Assembly (NCBI GenBank): GCA_963739005.1 | Contig: CAVTYQ010000002.1 | Location: 1,178,001 to 1,242,000, forward strand | DNA from: DASWJZ01 sp963739005 | Lineage (GTDB): Bacteria; Pseudomonadota; Alphaproteobacteria; Rhizobiales; Afifellaceae | Length of the DNA: 64,000 nucleotides | Direction of reading: 5' to 3' | Shown: positions 37,117-45,704 of the stretch, piece by piece | How the letters are laid out: the number at the start of each line of letters is the position of its first letter | How positions within the stretch are numbered: the first letter of the stretch is position 1 | Translations under genes and position numbers: made by a program | The notes under the pieces: generated by a model | The model's database searches: none | What the model was told of the DNA's origin: nothing | The model's input: only the letters and a program-made list of their open reading frames with translations

Positions 37117-38265
37117 ATGACCGAGAAACTCGGGCTCATGCTCTGCGGCCATGGCAGCCGCGACTCGGCCGCGATCGCCGAATTCGCGGCGCTCGCGGAG
37201 CGGCTTCGCCCGCGCTTCCCCGGCTGGCCGGTCGAGCACGGCTACCTGGAATTCGCGCGGCCGGTGATCCGCGAGGGGCTCGACCGCCTGGTCGCCGCCG
37301 GCGCGAACCGTATCCTCGCGGTTCCCGGCATGCTCTTCGCCGCCGGCCATGCCAAGAACGACATCCCCTCGGTCCTGAACACCTATCAGGCCGGCCACCG
37401 CGGTCTCGGCATCGAATACGGCCGCGAGCTCGGCATCGACGCGCGCATGATCCGCGCCGCCGGCGCGCGCATCCAAGAGGCGTTGGATGCGGCGGCCGAT
37501 GTGCCACTCCACGAGACGCTGCTCGTCGTCGTCGGGCGCGGCGCCTCCGATCCGGACGCCAATTCCAACGTCGCCAAGGTGACGCGGATGCTTTGGGAGG
37601 GGCTCGGCTTCGGCTGGGCGGAGACCGCCTATTCCGGCGTGACCTTCCCGCTGGTCGAGCCGGCGCTCGAAAAAGCAGCGCGGCTCGGCTTCCGCCGCAT
37701 CGTCGTCTTCCCCTATTTCCTCTTCACCGGAATCCTGGTCGAGCGCATCTACGCCGCGACCGACGCCGTCGCCGCGCGCCATCCCGACATCGAGTTCGTG
37801 AAGGCGCCCTATCTCAACGACCATCCGCTGGTGATCGAGACCTTCGTCGACCGGGTGAACGAGATTCTGAACGGCCAGAACCTGATGAACTGCGCGCTCT
37901 GCAAATATCGCGAGCAGATTCTGGGCTTCGAGGCTGAGGTCGGCACGCCGCAGGAGAGCCACCACCACCACGTCGAGGGGATTCTAGGCGGCAACGCAGG
38001 CGGCGGCGCTCCCCCTCCCCCCTTGTGGGGGAGGGATGGGGTGGGGGTCGTCGACCCCAATGCGCGAGGGCGTGACCCCTCCCCCATCCCCTCCCCGCAA
38101 GGGGGAGGGAAGTCGCACAGCGTCCTTCAGTACAAGCCGGCGCATTCGCACGACCACGCGCACGATCACAGTCACCACGACCACGATCATGCCCACGATC
38201 ATCACCATCATCCCTATCCGCACGCCGACCATCCGCTCGGGCCGCGCTCGCTGAAGCGGAAATGA
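37117..38265 (+). CDS. cbiX: Sirohydrochlorin cobaltochelatase with repeat insertion and His-rich tail
   Basis: Inserts cobalt into sirohydrochlorin, the first committed step of the early-cobalt cobalamin route. The two chelatase repeats (about 5-120 and 125-260) start MLCGHGSRDSAA and ETLLVVVGRGASDPDANSN; catalytic His residues lie in CGHGSRD and AAGHAKND. A Cys pair (NCALCKYREQ) follows, as in long CbiX proteins with a C-terminal cluster or metal site. Residues about 298-332 are encoded by a palindromic repeat (38010-38111). The tail from about 343 is extremely His/Asp-rich (HDHAHDHSHHDHDHAHDHHHH), which probably binds cobalt. It overlaps cobH by 4 nt. 382 aa. Confidence 0.95.
   Translation: MTEKLGLMLCGHGSRDSAAIAEFAALAERLRPRFPGWPVEHGYLEFARPVIREGLDRLVAAGANRILAVPGMLFAAGHAKNDIPSVLNTYQAGHRGLGIEYGRELGIDARMIRAAGARIQEALDAAADVPLHETLLVVVGRGASDPDANSNVAKVTRMLWEGLGFGWAETAYSGVTFPLVEPALEKAARLGFRRIVVFPYFLFTGILVERIYAATDAVAARHPDIEFVKAPYLNDHPLVIETFVDRVNEILNGQNLMNCALCKYREQILGFEAEVGTPQESHHHHVEGILGGNAGGGAPPPPLWGRDGVGVVDPNARGRDPSPIPSPQGGGKSHSVLQYKPAHSHDHAHDHSHHDHDHAHDHHHHPYPHADHPLGPRSLKRK
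38010..38111. repeat. Palindromic repeat inserted in frame in cbiX
   Basis: The left arm is CCCTCCCCCCTTGTGGGGGA plus GGGATGGGGTGGGGG. The centre is a perfect palindrome GGGGTCGTCGACCCC-like. The right arm is CCCCATCCCCTCCCCGCAAG plus GGGGAGGG. It encodes PPPPLWGRDGVG ... PSPIPSPQGGGK with no stop. Same family as 23301, 26685, 42525 and 43978. Confidence 0.9.
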
Positions 38266-38897
38266 CCAGGTTCGACTACATCCGCGATCCGGACGAGATC
38301 ACGCGCCGCTCCTTCGAGATCATCGCGGCGGAGATCGATCTCGCGGCGCTGCCCGAGGAGATCGCGCCGGTCGCCGCGCGCATCGTGCATGCCTGCGGCA
38401 TGCCGGACGTCATCGGCGATCTCGCCTACTCCGCCAGCGTCGTCGCGACCGCCCGCGAAGCGCTCGCGGAGGGCGCGCCTATACTCTGCGATGTCGGCAT
38501 GGTGGCGGCGGGCATCGCCGCGCGCGCCCACTCCGCTGCCCACCCCGTTCACGCCGCGACGCAGCAGATCGAAGCGACGGAACTGGCGGAACGCTCCGGA
38601 CAGACGCGCTCCGCCGCCGGCATGGAGCTGCTCGCGCGCCATCACCAGGGCGCCGTCGTGGTCATCGGCAACGCGCCGACCGCGCTCTTCCGCCTTCTGG
38701 AGCTTGTCGCGGAAGGTGCAGCAAGGCCGGCGCTCGTCCTCGGCTTTCCGGTCGGCTTCGTCGGCGCGGCGGAATCGAAGCAAGCGCTCGCCGAAAACCG
38801 CGCCGGTCTTCCCTTCATCACGCTTCACGGTCGTCGCGGCGGCAGCGCCATCGCGGCCGCCGCGCTGAACGCCATCATTCTCGGCGACGCGCGATGA
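38262..38897 (+). CDS. cobH: Precorrin-8X methylmutase
   Basis: Moves the C11 methyl to C12 to give hydrogenobyrinate or cobyrinate (CobH/CbiC). 211 residues; the family segments ITRRSFEIIAAE, HACGMPDV, GAPILCDVGMVAAGI, the HP of SAAHPVHA and FPVGFVGAAESKQAL are present. It overlaps cbiX and cobL by 4 nt each. Confidence 0.95.
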   Translation: MTRFDYIRDPDEITRRSFEIIAAEIDLAALPEEIAPVAARIVHACGMPDVIGDLAYSASVVATAREALAEGAPILCDVGMVAAGIAARAHSAAHPVHAATQQIEATELAERSGQTRSAAGMELLARHHQGAVVVIGNAPTALFRLLELVAEGAARPALVLGFPVGFVGAAESKQALAENRAGLPFITLHGRRGGSAIAAAALNAIILGDAR

Positions 38898-40090
38898 CGC
38901 CGTGGCTCTCGATCGTCGGCATCGGCGAAGACGGGGTGCCGGGACTGACGCCGGCGGCGCGTGCGCTGATCGACACCGCGGAAGTGCTGATCGGCGGCAA
39001 GCGCCATCTCGCGATGGTCCCGAAGAACGGCGCGGAGCGCCGCGCCTGGCCTTCGCCGATCGACAGCCTCGTCGAAGCGATCCCGGCGATGCGCGGGCGT
39101 CGTATCTGCGTGCTCGCGACGGGGGACCCGATGCACTTCGGCGTCGGCGCGACGCTCGCCGCGGGTATTTCCGCCGAGGAGATGACGATCGTCCCGGACA
39201 GGTCAGCCTTCTCGCTCGCCGCCGCGCGGCTCGCCTGGCCCCTCGATGCGACGACCATCTTCTCGCTGCACGGCCGCCCAGTGGCAAAGCTCGCGCTTCA
39301 CGTCGCACCCGGCGCGCGGCTTCTCATTCTCGCAGAGAAGGCCTCGCCTGGAGCCGTCGCGGCGTGGCTGGTCGAACATGGTTTCGGCGAAAGCCGCATG
39401 ATCGCGCTCGCCCACATGGGCGGGGAGAAAGAGCAGCGTTTCCAGGCAAAAGCCTGCAGCTGGAACCACGATGTCCCCGATCTCCACACGCTCGCCGTCG
39501 AATGCGTGGCCGACGCGAACGCCCGCTGGTTCCCGCGCATCGCCGGCCTGCCCGACGACGCCTACGAGCACGACGGCAAGCTCACCAAGCGCGAGTTCCG
39601 CGCGTTGGCGATTGCCAAACTGATGCCGCATCCAGGCGCGCTGCTTTGGGATGTCGGCGCCGGATGCGGCTCGATCGGCATCGAGTGGATGCGCGCCGCC
39701 GATCATGCGCGGGCGATCGCGATCGAGCCGCGTGCCGACCGGCGCGCAATGGCGGCGCGAAACGCTGTCGCGCTCGGGGTTCCGGCGCTCGACATTCGCG
39801 ACGCGCGCGCGCCGGAGGGCCTCGCAGACCTTCCCGGCCCCGACGCGATCTTTTTCGGCGGCGGCAATTCCGACACGACGATGCAGATCGCGCTCAAATG
39901 CTTGAAGCCCGGCGGCCGGCTCGTCGCCCACTCGGTGACGCTCGAAAGCGAGGCGGGTCTTCTCGCGGCGCACGCAAGTCACGGCGGCGAGCTCGTACGG
40001 CTCGCATCCGCGCATGCCGCCCCGCTCGGAAATTTCTCCGGCTGGCGGCCGTCAATGCCGGTGACGCAATGGGCGTGGAGAAAGCCATGA
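38894..40090 (+). CDS. cobL: Precorrin-6Y C5,15-methyltransferase (decarboxylating)
   Basis: CbiE-CbiT fusion, 398 residues. The N-terminal SAM-dependent tetrapyrrole methylase (CbiE, C5) starts WLSIVGIGEDGVPGLT and has VLATGDPMHFGVG. The C-terminal Rossmann methyltransferase (CbiT, C15 and decarboxylation) has TKREFRALAIAKLMP and LLWDVGAGCGSIGIEW. It overlaps cobH and cobI by 4 nt. Confidence 0.95.
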   Translation: MTPWLSIVGIGEDGVPGLTPAARALIDTAEVLIGGKRHLAMVPKNGAERRAWPSPIDSLVEAIPAMRGRRICVLATGDPMHFGVGATLAAGISAEEMTIVPDRSAFSLAAARLAWPLDATTIFSLHGRPVAKLALHVAPGARLLILAEKASPGAVAAWLVEHGFGESRMIALAHMGGEKEQRFQAKACSWNHDVPDLHTLAVECVADANARWFPRIAGLPDDAYEHDGKLTKREFRALAIAKLMPHPGALLWDVGAGCGSIGIEWMRAADHARAIAIEPRADRRAMAARNAVALGVPALDIRDARAPEGLADLPGPDAIFFGGGNSDTTMQIALKCLKPGGRLVAHSVTLESEAGLLAAHASHGGELVRLASAHAAPLGNFSGWRPSMPVTQWAWRKP

Positions 40091-40779
40091 GCGGCCGCCT
40101 CTATGGCATCGGCGTCGGACCGGGCGACCCGGAATTGATGACGCTGAAGGCCGTGCGCATGCTTTCCGAGGCGCCGGTCGTCGCCTATCCGGCGCCCGAC
40201 CAAGGCGAAAGCAGTGCGCGAAAGATCGCAGCGGCGCACATCCCTGCCGGCCGCGTCGAGATCGCCATCCGTGTGCCGATGCGCCCCGGCCCCGAGCCCG
40301 CAGCGATCTACGACGACGCTGCGAAGGAACTCGCAGCGCACCTGGAAGCCGGCCGCGACGTGGCCGTGCTTTGCGAGGGCGATCCGCTTTTCTACGGCTC
40401 CTTCGTCTACCTGCGCGACCGGCTGGCGCATCGCTTCCCGACGACAATCGTGCCGGGCGTAAGCTCGCTGACCGCCTGCGCGGCCGCGGCGAACCGTCCG
40501 CTCGTCCGCCGCGATGAAACACTGACGATTCTGCCCGCGACGCTCACCGACGCAGCGCTCGCAGAGCGGCTGAAGAACGCCGAGAACGCCGCCATCCTGA
40601 AGGTCGGCCGGCATCTGCCGCGGCTGAAGGCGCTCATTGCGCGGCTTGGCCTTTCCGATGCGAGCGCATTCGTCGCGCACGCAACGCGCGGCGAAGAGCG
40701 CGTCGTCGCGCTCGCCGATCTCGACGCGGAGACTGCGCCCTACTTCTCGATGATCCTCATTGCGAAGGCGCGCGCATGA
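40087..40779 (+). CDS. cobI: Precorrin-2 C20-methyltransferase
   Basis: CobI/CbiL, 230 residues: methylates (cobalt-)precorrin-2 at C20. It shows GRLYGIGVGPGDPELMTLKA, VLCEGDPLFYGSFVYL and IVPGVSSLTACAAA. The ATG overlaps the cobL stop; a longer frame upstream runs through cobL out of frame and is not coding. It overlaps the next gene by 4 nt. Confidence 0.95.
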   Translation: MSGRLYGIGVGPGDPELMTLKAVRMLSEAPVVAYPAPDQGESSARKIAAAHIPAGRVEIAIRVPMRPGPEPAAIYDDAAKELAAHLEAGRDVAVLCEGDPLFYGSFVYLRDRLAHRFPTTIVPGVSSLTACAAAANRPLVRRDETLTILPATLTDAALAERLKNAENAAILKVGRHLPRLKALIARLGLSDASAFVAHATRGEERVVALADLDAETAPYFSMILIAKARA

Positions 40780-42626
40780 AACCGGTCTTCGTCGCGCTGA
40801 CGAGTGGCGGCCTCGCGACCGCGGAGCGCGCCGCCTCGGCGATCGGCGGCGACGTTCTTCGGATCACCGAGGCCACGACGCAAATCCGCGCGCTCTTCGT
40901 CGAAGGCCGGCCGATCGTCGGAATCTGCGCGTCCGGAATATTGATCCGCATCCTCGCGCCGCTTCTTTCCGACAAGCGCGAAGAGCCTCCGGTCGTGGCG
41001 ATCTCGGAGGATGGATGCTCGATCGTACCGCTGCTCGGCGGGCATCGCGGCGCAAACGACCTCGCGCGGCGGCTGGCCGAGGCGCTCGGCGGCCACGCCG
41101 CGATCACCACGGCCGGCGACAGTCGTTTTGGCATCGCGCTCGACGCGCCGCCGGAAGGCTGGACGCTTCGCAACCCGGCAGATGCGAAGACGGCCGTGGC
41201 GGCGCTCCTTGCCGGCGCCTCGGCGCGGCTCGAAGGCGACGCGGCGTGGCTTGCTGAGAGCAGCATTCCTTTCGCTCCCGACGGTGTTGTCCGCCTCGTC
41301 GCAACGACGAGGGCGATCGAAGGCGACGCGAAGACGCTCGTCTATCATCCGCGCCGCCTCGCGATCGGTATCGGCTGCGAGCGGAACGCCGATCCGGATG
41401 AGGCGATCGCGCTTGTTCGGCACGCGCTGGCCGAGGTCGGCTTGGCGGAGGATTCCATCGCGCTTGTCGCTTCGATCGATATGAAGGCGGACGAGTCCGC
41501 CGTGTTGCAAGCCGCCGGATCGCTGGGCGTACCGGCGCGATTCTTCACCGCCGCAGCGCTTGAAGCCGAGACTCCGCGACTCAAGAACCCGTCGGAAGCC
41601 GTGTTCCGCGAGGTCGGCGCGCATGGCGTCGCCGAAGCCGCCGCGCTCGCCGCTGCGGGATCGCGGGCAACGCTGATCGTTCCGAAGCGAAAGAGCGCGC
41701 GCGTCACCTGCGCCATCGCCGAAGCGCCGGCGGTCATCGACGCGAAGGCCGTTGGCCGGGCGCGCGGAAAGCTCGCGATCGTCGGCATCGGCCCCGGCAG
41801 CGCCGAATGGCTGACGCCGGAAGCGCGCCGCCTGCTCGAAACAAGCGATTCGGCGGTCGGCTATTCGCTTTATCTCGATCTCGTCGCGCCGCTCATCGCG
41901 CATGCCGAGCGCTTCGAGTCGGCGCTCGGCGCCGAGGAAGCGCGCGTGCGAAAGGCGCTCGGACTCGCGGGCGAAGGTCGTGCGGTCGCGCTCGTCTCCT
42001 CCGGCGACGCCGGCATCTATGCGCTGGCGACGCTTGTCTTCGAATGCCTGGAGGCTGGCGGCCTCTCCGACGGCACCAAGCGCATCGAAATTGTCGTCGC
42101 TCCGGGCGTCTCGGCGATGCAGGCGGCGGCGGCGCGCGCCGGCGCGCCGCTCGGCCACGATTTCTGCGCCATATCGCTCTCCGACCTCTTGACGCCATGG
42201 GCGACGATCGAGGCGCGCATCCACGCCGCGGCGGAGGGCGACTTCGTGATCGCCTTCTACAATCCGGTCTCGCAGCGAAGACGCACGCAGCTCGTCGAAG
42301 CGAAGCGGATTCTGCTTAGGCATCGCCCGCCTGAGACGCCGGTCGTGCTCGCGAAGAATCTCGGGCGCGAGGGCGAGACGGTCTCGACGATTGCGCTCGC
42401 CGATCTCTCCGTCGACGACGTCGACATGCTGACCCTCGTCCTCGTCGGCGCGTCGTCCACGCGGCAGATGCAGGCTGGGGGCAAGACCTGGACCTTTACG
42501 CCACGCGGGTATGAGAAGAAGCGCCCCTCTCCCCCCTTGCGGGGGAGAGACGGAGAGGGGGGAAGGACGCAGCAGCAGCTTATTTCCCTCCTCCCTAGCC
42601 CTCCCCCGCAAGGGGGGAGGGAATGA
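40776..42626 (+). CDS. cobJ: CbiG-CobJ fusion: cobalamin biosynthesis protein and precorrin-3B C17-methyltransferase
   Basis: 616 residues. Residues 1 to about 330 are CbiG (lactone opening of cobalt-precorrin-5A), with VGICASGILIRILAP, SEDGCSIVPLLGGHRGAN and GIGCERNADPDEAI. From about 334 the protein is CobJ/CbiH (C17 methylation and ring contraction), with LAIVGIGPGSAEWLTPEA, VSSGDAGIYALA and AFYNPVSQRR. The natural end is about TWTFTPRGYEKK. The last 33 residues are encoded by a palindromic repeat (42525-42622), and the stop now overlaps the cobM start. The fusion is known in other bacteria; the tail is not. Confidence 0.95.
   Translation: MKPVFVALTSGGLATAERAASAIGGDVLRITEATTQIRALFVEGRPIVGICASGILIRILAPLLSDKREEPPVVAISEDGCSIVPLLGGHRGANDLARRLAEALGGHAAITTAGDSRFGIALDAPPEGWTLRNPADAKTAVAALLAGASARLEGDAAWLAESSIPFAPDGVVRLVATTRAIEGDAKTLVYHPRRLAIGIGCERNADPDEAIALVRHALAEVGLAEDSIALVASIDMKADESAVLQAAGSLGVPARFFTAAALEAETPRLKNPSEAVFREVGAHGVAEAAALAAAGSRATLIVPKRKSARVTCAIAEAPAVIDAKAVGRARGKLAIVGIGPGSAEWLTPEARRLLETSDSAVGYSLYLDLVAPLIAHAERFESALGAEEARVRKALGLAGEGRAVALVSSGDAGIYALATLVFECLEAGGLSDGTKRIEIVVAPGVSAMQAAAARAGAPLGHDFCAISLSDLLTPWATIEARIHAAAEGDFVIAFYNPVSQRRRTQLVEAKRILLRHRPPETPVVLAKNLGREGETVSTIALADLSVDDVDMLTLVLVGASSTRQMQAGGKTWTFTPRGYEKKRPSPPLRGRDGEGGRTQQQLISLLPSPPPQGGRE
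42525..42622. repeat. Palindromic repeat forming the 3' end of cbiG-cobJ
   Basis: The left arm is CCCTCTCCCCCCTTGCGGGG then GAGAGACGGAGAGGGGGGAA. The right arm is CCTCCTCCCTAGCCCTCCCC then CGCAAGGGGGGAGGG. It encodes PSPPLRGRDGEGG ... LLPSPPPQGGR in frame. Its final GGGAGGGA serves as the ribosome-binding site of cobM (ATG 42623). Confidence 0.9.
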
Positions 42627-43393
42627 CGGTGGTGCATTTCATCGGCGCGGGTCCTGGCGCTCCCGATCTCATCACCGTGCGCGGGCTGAGACTGATCGAG
42701 CGCTGTCCGGTCTGCCTCTATGCCGGATCGCTGGTGCCGGCCGAGGTTGTGGCGGCTGCGCCGAATGGCGCGCGCGTCATCGACACCGCCTCGATGCATC
42801 TCGACGAGATCATCGACGAGATGGAGGAAGCCTTTGCGGAAGGAAAAGAGGTCGCGCGCGTCCATTCCGGCGACCCGTCGCTTTACGGCGCGATCGCCGA
42901 GCAGATCCGACGATTGAAAGCGCTCGGCATTCCCTACGACGTGACGCCCGGCGTACCGGCCTTCGCCGCCGCCGCCGCCGCGCTCGGGCGCGAGCTCACG
43001 ATCCCCGAGGTGAGCCAGACCGTGATCCTGACGCGGACCGCGATGAAGTCCTCCGCCATGCCGAAGGGCGAAGAGCTCTCGACGCTCGCCAAGAGCCACG
43101 CGACGCTCGCGATCCATCTTTCGGTCCGCAATCTCCTCGAAGTCGAGCGGCAGCTTGCGCCGCACTACGGCGCCGACTGTCCGGTGATCGTCGCCTACCG
43201 CGTCGGCTGGCCGGACGAAAAATTCATCCACGGCACGCTGGCGGATATCCGCGACAAGGTGCGCGCGGAGAAGATCACGCGCACGGCGCTCGTCTTCGTC
43301 GGCCGCGCGTTGGCGGATTCCGATTTTCGCGATTCCGCGCTCTACAATTCCGCACACGCGCACGTGCTGCGGCCGAAGCGGAAGCAGGCCTAG
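42623..43393 (+). CDS. cobM: Precorrin-4 C11-methyltransferase
   Basis: CobM/CbiF, 256 residues: methylates (cobalt-)precorrin-4 at C11. It shows VHFIGAGPGAPDLITVRG, RVHSGDPSLYGAIAEQ and DVTPGVPAFAAAAAALG, with ILTRTAMKSSAMP near the middle. The ribosome-binding site comes from the upstream repeat. Its TAG stop shares CTAG (43390-43393) with the cobB stop on the other strand. Confidence 0.96.
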   Translation: MTVVHFIGAGPGAPDLITVRGLRLIERCPVCLYAGSLVPAEVVAAAPNGARVIDTASMHLDEIIDEMEEAFAEGKEVARVHSGDPSLYGAIAEQIRRLKALGIPYDVTPGVPAFAAAAAALGRELTIPEVSQTVILTRTAMKSSAMPKGEELSTLAKSHATLAIHLSVRNLLEVERQLAPHYGADCPVIVAYRVGWPDEKFIHGTLADIRDKVRAEKITRTALVFVGRALADSDFRDSALYNSAHAHVLRPKRKQA

Positions 43394-44754
43394 CGCGCGT
43401 CGATCACATGCATGAAGGAGCCCATGACGCGTCCGCGGCGGAGGCCGGCCGGGCCGAGCGCCGTTCCGTCGGCGCTCTCAGCTTCGAAGAGCCGATCGCC
43501 ATCGCCCTCGCTGACGATGCGCGCGAAGTGGAATTCGTGCGCGGTAAGTGTCGTGTTCCATGGCAGATCGGCAATCGGTCTAAGCCCCCGGTAGCCGAGA
43601 CGCAGCCGCCTATGCAGAAAGCTGGTCTTCAGGGAGAGAAGACCGAGCATCGGATGATCCGCGCCATCGGCATCCGTCAGGCTCTCGCCGAGCACCATGT
43701 AGCCGCCGCACTCGCCATAGATCAGCGCGCCGCGGTCTGCCGCCGACTGCATGCCTGCCCGGAATTTCACTGCCGCCGCGATCTCTCCGGCATGGAGCTC
43801 CGGATAGCCGCCGGGGAGGAAGACCGCTTCGGCATCCGCCGCCGGCGCTTCATTGGCGAGCGGCGAGAAGAATGAGATTTCGGCGCCGGCCTCGCGCCAG
43901 TCTTGAAGAAGATGCGGATAGGCGAAGGCAAAGGCGACGTCGCGGGCAATTGCGATGCGCTGGCCGAGGGGCGGCAGTCCCCTCCCCCCTTGCGGGGGAG
44001 GGTCAGGGAGAAGGGAAGGATGAAGGTCGCGGCTGTGGCTTTCCCCCCTCTCCATCTCTCCCCCGCAAGGGGGGAGAGTGCGCGCCGCGCCTGTGATCTC
44101 GTCAAGCGCACACCCTTCAGAAACGAGCTCGGCAGTCCTTGCGATCTTCTTCTCTAGGTCTTCGTGTTCCTCCGCCTGCACCAGCCCGAGATGCCGCGAC
44201 GGCAGCACGACGGCCGCCTCGCGCTTCACCAGCCCGAGAAGTGGAACCGAGGCGCGGGAAAATCCTTCGCGGACGAGATCGGCGTGTCGCTCCGAGGCGA
44301 CATTGTTGGCGATCGCGCCGGCAACGCAAAAACCGTCGGCCAACCGCGCGCAGCCCTCAGCGATCGCCGCGGCGCTTTGCGCCGTGCCTTGCGTTCCGAC
44401 GACGAGCAGCACGGGCAATCCAATCATTTGCGCGAGCGATGCCGTCGAGCCGGCACCGCCCGGTCCGCCGTCAAAAAGACCCATCACGCCTTCAACGACG
44501 ACCACGTCTGCGCACGCCGCTTGGCGCGTCAGCCGAGCGTGAATGGAGCCAGGCGGCATTGCCCATGGATCGAGATTGATGACTGGTTTGCCGCTCGCCG
44601 CCTCGAGGAATTTCGGATCGATGTAATCCGGCCCGCACTTTGCAGCCGCGACCTTCAAGCCGCGCGCGCGGAGTGCCGCGATCAGGCCAAGCGCGATCGT
44701 CGTCTTGCCGGAATGGCTCGCCGCCGCGGCGACGATCAGTCCCTTCGCGCGCAT
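43390..44754 (-). CDS. cobB: Cobyrinate a,c-diamide synthase with in-frame repeat insertion
   Basis: CobB/CbiA, ATP- and glutamine-dependent amidation of cobyrinate at a and c. The N-terminal P-loop-like motif is GLIVAAAASHSGKTTIALGL, followed by CGPDYIDPKF. The C-terminal glutamine amidotransferase has the nucleophile Cys in IYGECGGYMVLGESL and the His near HEFHFARI. Residues about 226-259, between the two domains, come from a palindromic repeat (43978-44079), which explains the slightly long size (454 aa). Flanking conserved sequence (AARTL before, GQRIAIARDVAFAFAYPH after) is intact, so the enzyme may still work. It lies 8 nt after cobA. Confidence 0.95.
   Translation of the reverse strand: MRAKGLIVAAAASHSGKTTIALGLIAALRARGLKVAAAKCGPDYIDPKFLEAASGKPVINLDPWAMPPGSIHARLTRQAACADVVVVEGVMGLFDGGPGGAGSTASLAQMIGLPVLLVVGTQGTAQSAAAIAEGCARLADGFCVAGAIANNVASERHADLVREGFSRASVPLLGLVKREAAVVLPSRHLGLVQAEEHEDLEKKIARTAELVSEGCALDEITGAARTLPPCGGEMERGESHSRDLHPSLLPDPPPQGGRGLPPLGQRIAIARDVAFAFAYPHLLQDWREAGAEISFFSPLANEAPAADAEAVFLPGGYPELHAGEIAAAVKFRAGMQSAADRGALIYGECGGYMVLGESLTDADGADHPMLGLLSLKTSFLHRRLRLGYRGLRPIADLPWNTTLTAHEFHFARIVSEGDGDRLFEAESADGTALGPAGLRRGRVMGSFMHVIDAR
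43978..44079. repeat. Palindromic repeat inserted in frame in cobB
   Basis: The left arm is CCCTCCCCCCTTGCGGGGGA then GGGTCAGGGAGAAGGGAAGG. The right arm is CTTTCCCCCCTCTCCATCTC then TCCCCCGCAAGGGGGGAGAG. Read with cobB (minus strand) it encodes LPPCGGEMERGE ... LLPDPPPQGGRG, in the same frame of the element as in cbiX and cbiG-cobJ. Confidence 0.9.
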
Positions 44755-44762
44755 GCCTTGTG

Positions 44763-45620
44763 TCAGGCGCTTCGGCTCCGCGCGGGCCTGTCGCCAAGCC
44801 CAAGCGGATCGGCCACGAGCACCCGGCCGGAAAGCGCGCCGAGCCAGTCGAGGCCCGCGCGCATCTTGACCACCTCGCCGACGACGACGATCGCCGGCGG
44901 CTGCAGGCCGGCCGCTTCCACATCGGCGGCGGCGCTGCCGAGCGTCGTTTCGAGAACGCGCTGCGTCTCCGTCGTCGCGTCGGTGATGACGGCGACTGGT
45001 TCGTCCTTATGCCGTCCGGCACTGATGAGCGACGCCGCGATCTGCGCGAGATGCTTCAGCGCCATGTACATGACGATGACCGGCGCGCCGCGGGCCAGTC
45101 CCTCCCAGTCGATCGACGAAGGCGTAAGCCCGCTCTGGTCATGGCCGGTGAGGAAGGTCACGGCGTGATTGACGTCGCGATGCGTGACCGGGATGCCGGC
45201 ATAGGCGAGCCCGCCGATTCCGGCCGAGATGCCGGGGACGACGCGGAACGGGATGCCCGCCACGACCAGCGCCAGCGCCTCCTCGCCGCCGCGCCCGAAG
45301 ACGAACGGGTCGCCGCCCTTCAGCCGGCAGACGCGCCGTCCCCTTCGCGCGAATTCCACAAGGCGGAGCGAGATGTCGCGCTGGCTGGGCGACGGCTTGC
45401 CGCCGCGCTTGCCCGCATATTCGATCGCCGCGCCCTTCCGCGCGTGATCGAGCACGCGCTCGTCGACCAGCGCATCGTAGATCACGACGTCGGCCTGTCT
45501 CAGCGCATTCAACGCGTGCAGCGTGAGCAGACCCGGGTCGCCGGGGCCGGCGCCGACCAGCCAAACCCAGCCGGACTCGAACACCGGAAGGCCGTCGAGG
45601 ATTTGGTCGCGTTTCGTCAT
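44763..45620 (-). CDS. cobA: Uroporphyrinogen-III C-methyltransferase
   Basis: Makes precorrin-2 from uroporphyrinogen III (SUMT). 285 residues, with WVWLVGAGPGDPGLLTLHAL, VCRLKGGDPFVFGRGGEE, VVPGISAGIGGLAYAGIPVTHR and VIMYMALKHLAQIA. A paralogue of the C-terminal half of CysG; its position makes it the copy dedicated to cobalamin. It is the promoter-proximal gene of cobA-cobB and divergent from cbiD. Confidence 0.95.
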   Translation of the reverse strand: MTKRDQILDGLPVFESGWVWLVGAGPGDPGLLTLHALNALRQADVVIYDALVDERVLDHARKGAAIEYAGKRGGKPSPSQRDISLRLVEFARRGRRVCRLKGGDPFVFGRGGEEALALVVAGIPFRVVPGISAGIGGLAYAGIPVTHRDVNHAVTFLTGHDQSGLTPSSIDWEGLARGAPVIVMYMALKHLAQIAASLISAGRHKDEPVAVITDATTETQRVLETTLGSAAADVEAAGLQPPAIVVVGEVVKMRAGLDWLGALSGRVLVADPLGLGDRPARSRSA

Positions 45621-45704
45621 GCCGTGCTTCTATCCTCTTGCGCTTTCTAACGAAAGCGCGGGCTGCCGCTTTGTGACGGAAGCCGTGGCGGCTATAGGAG
45701 CGCC

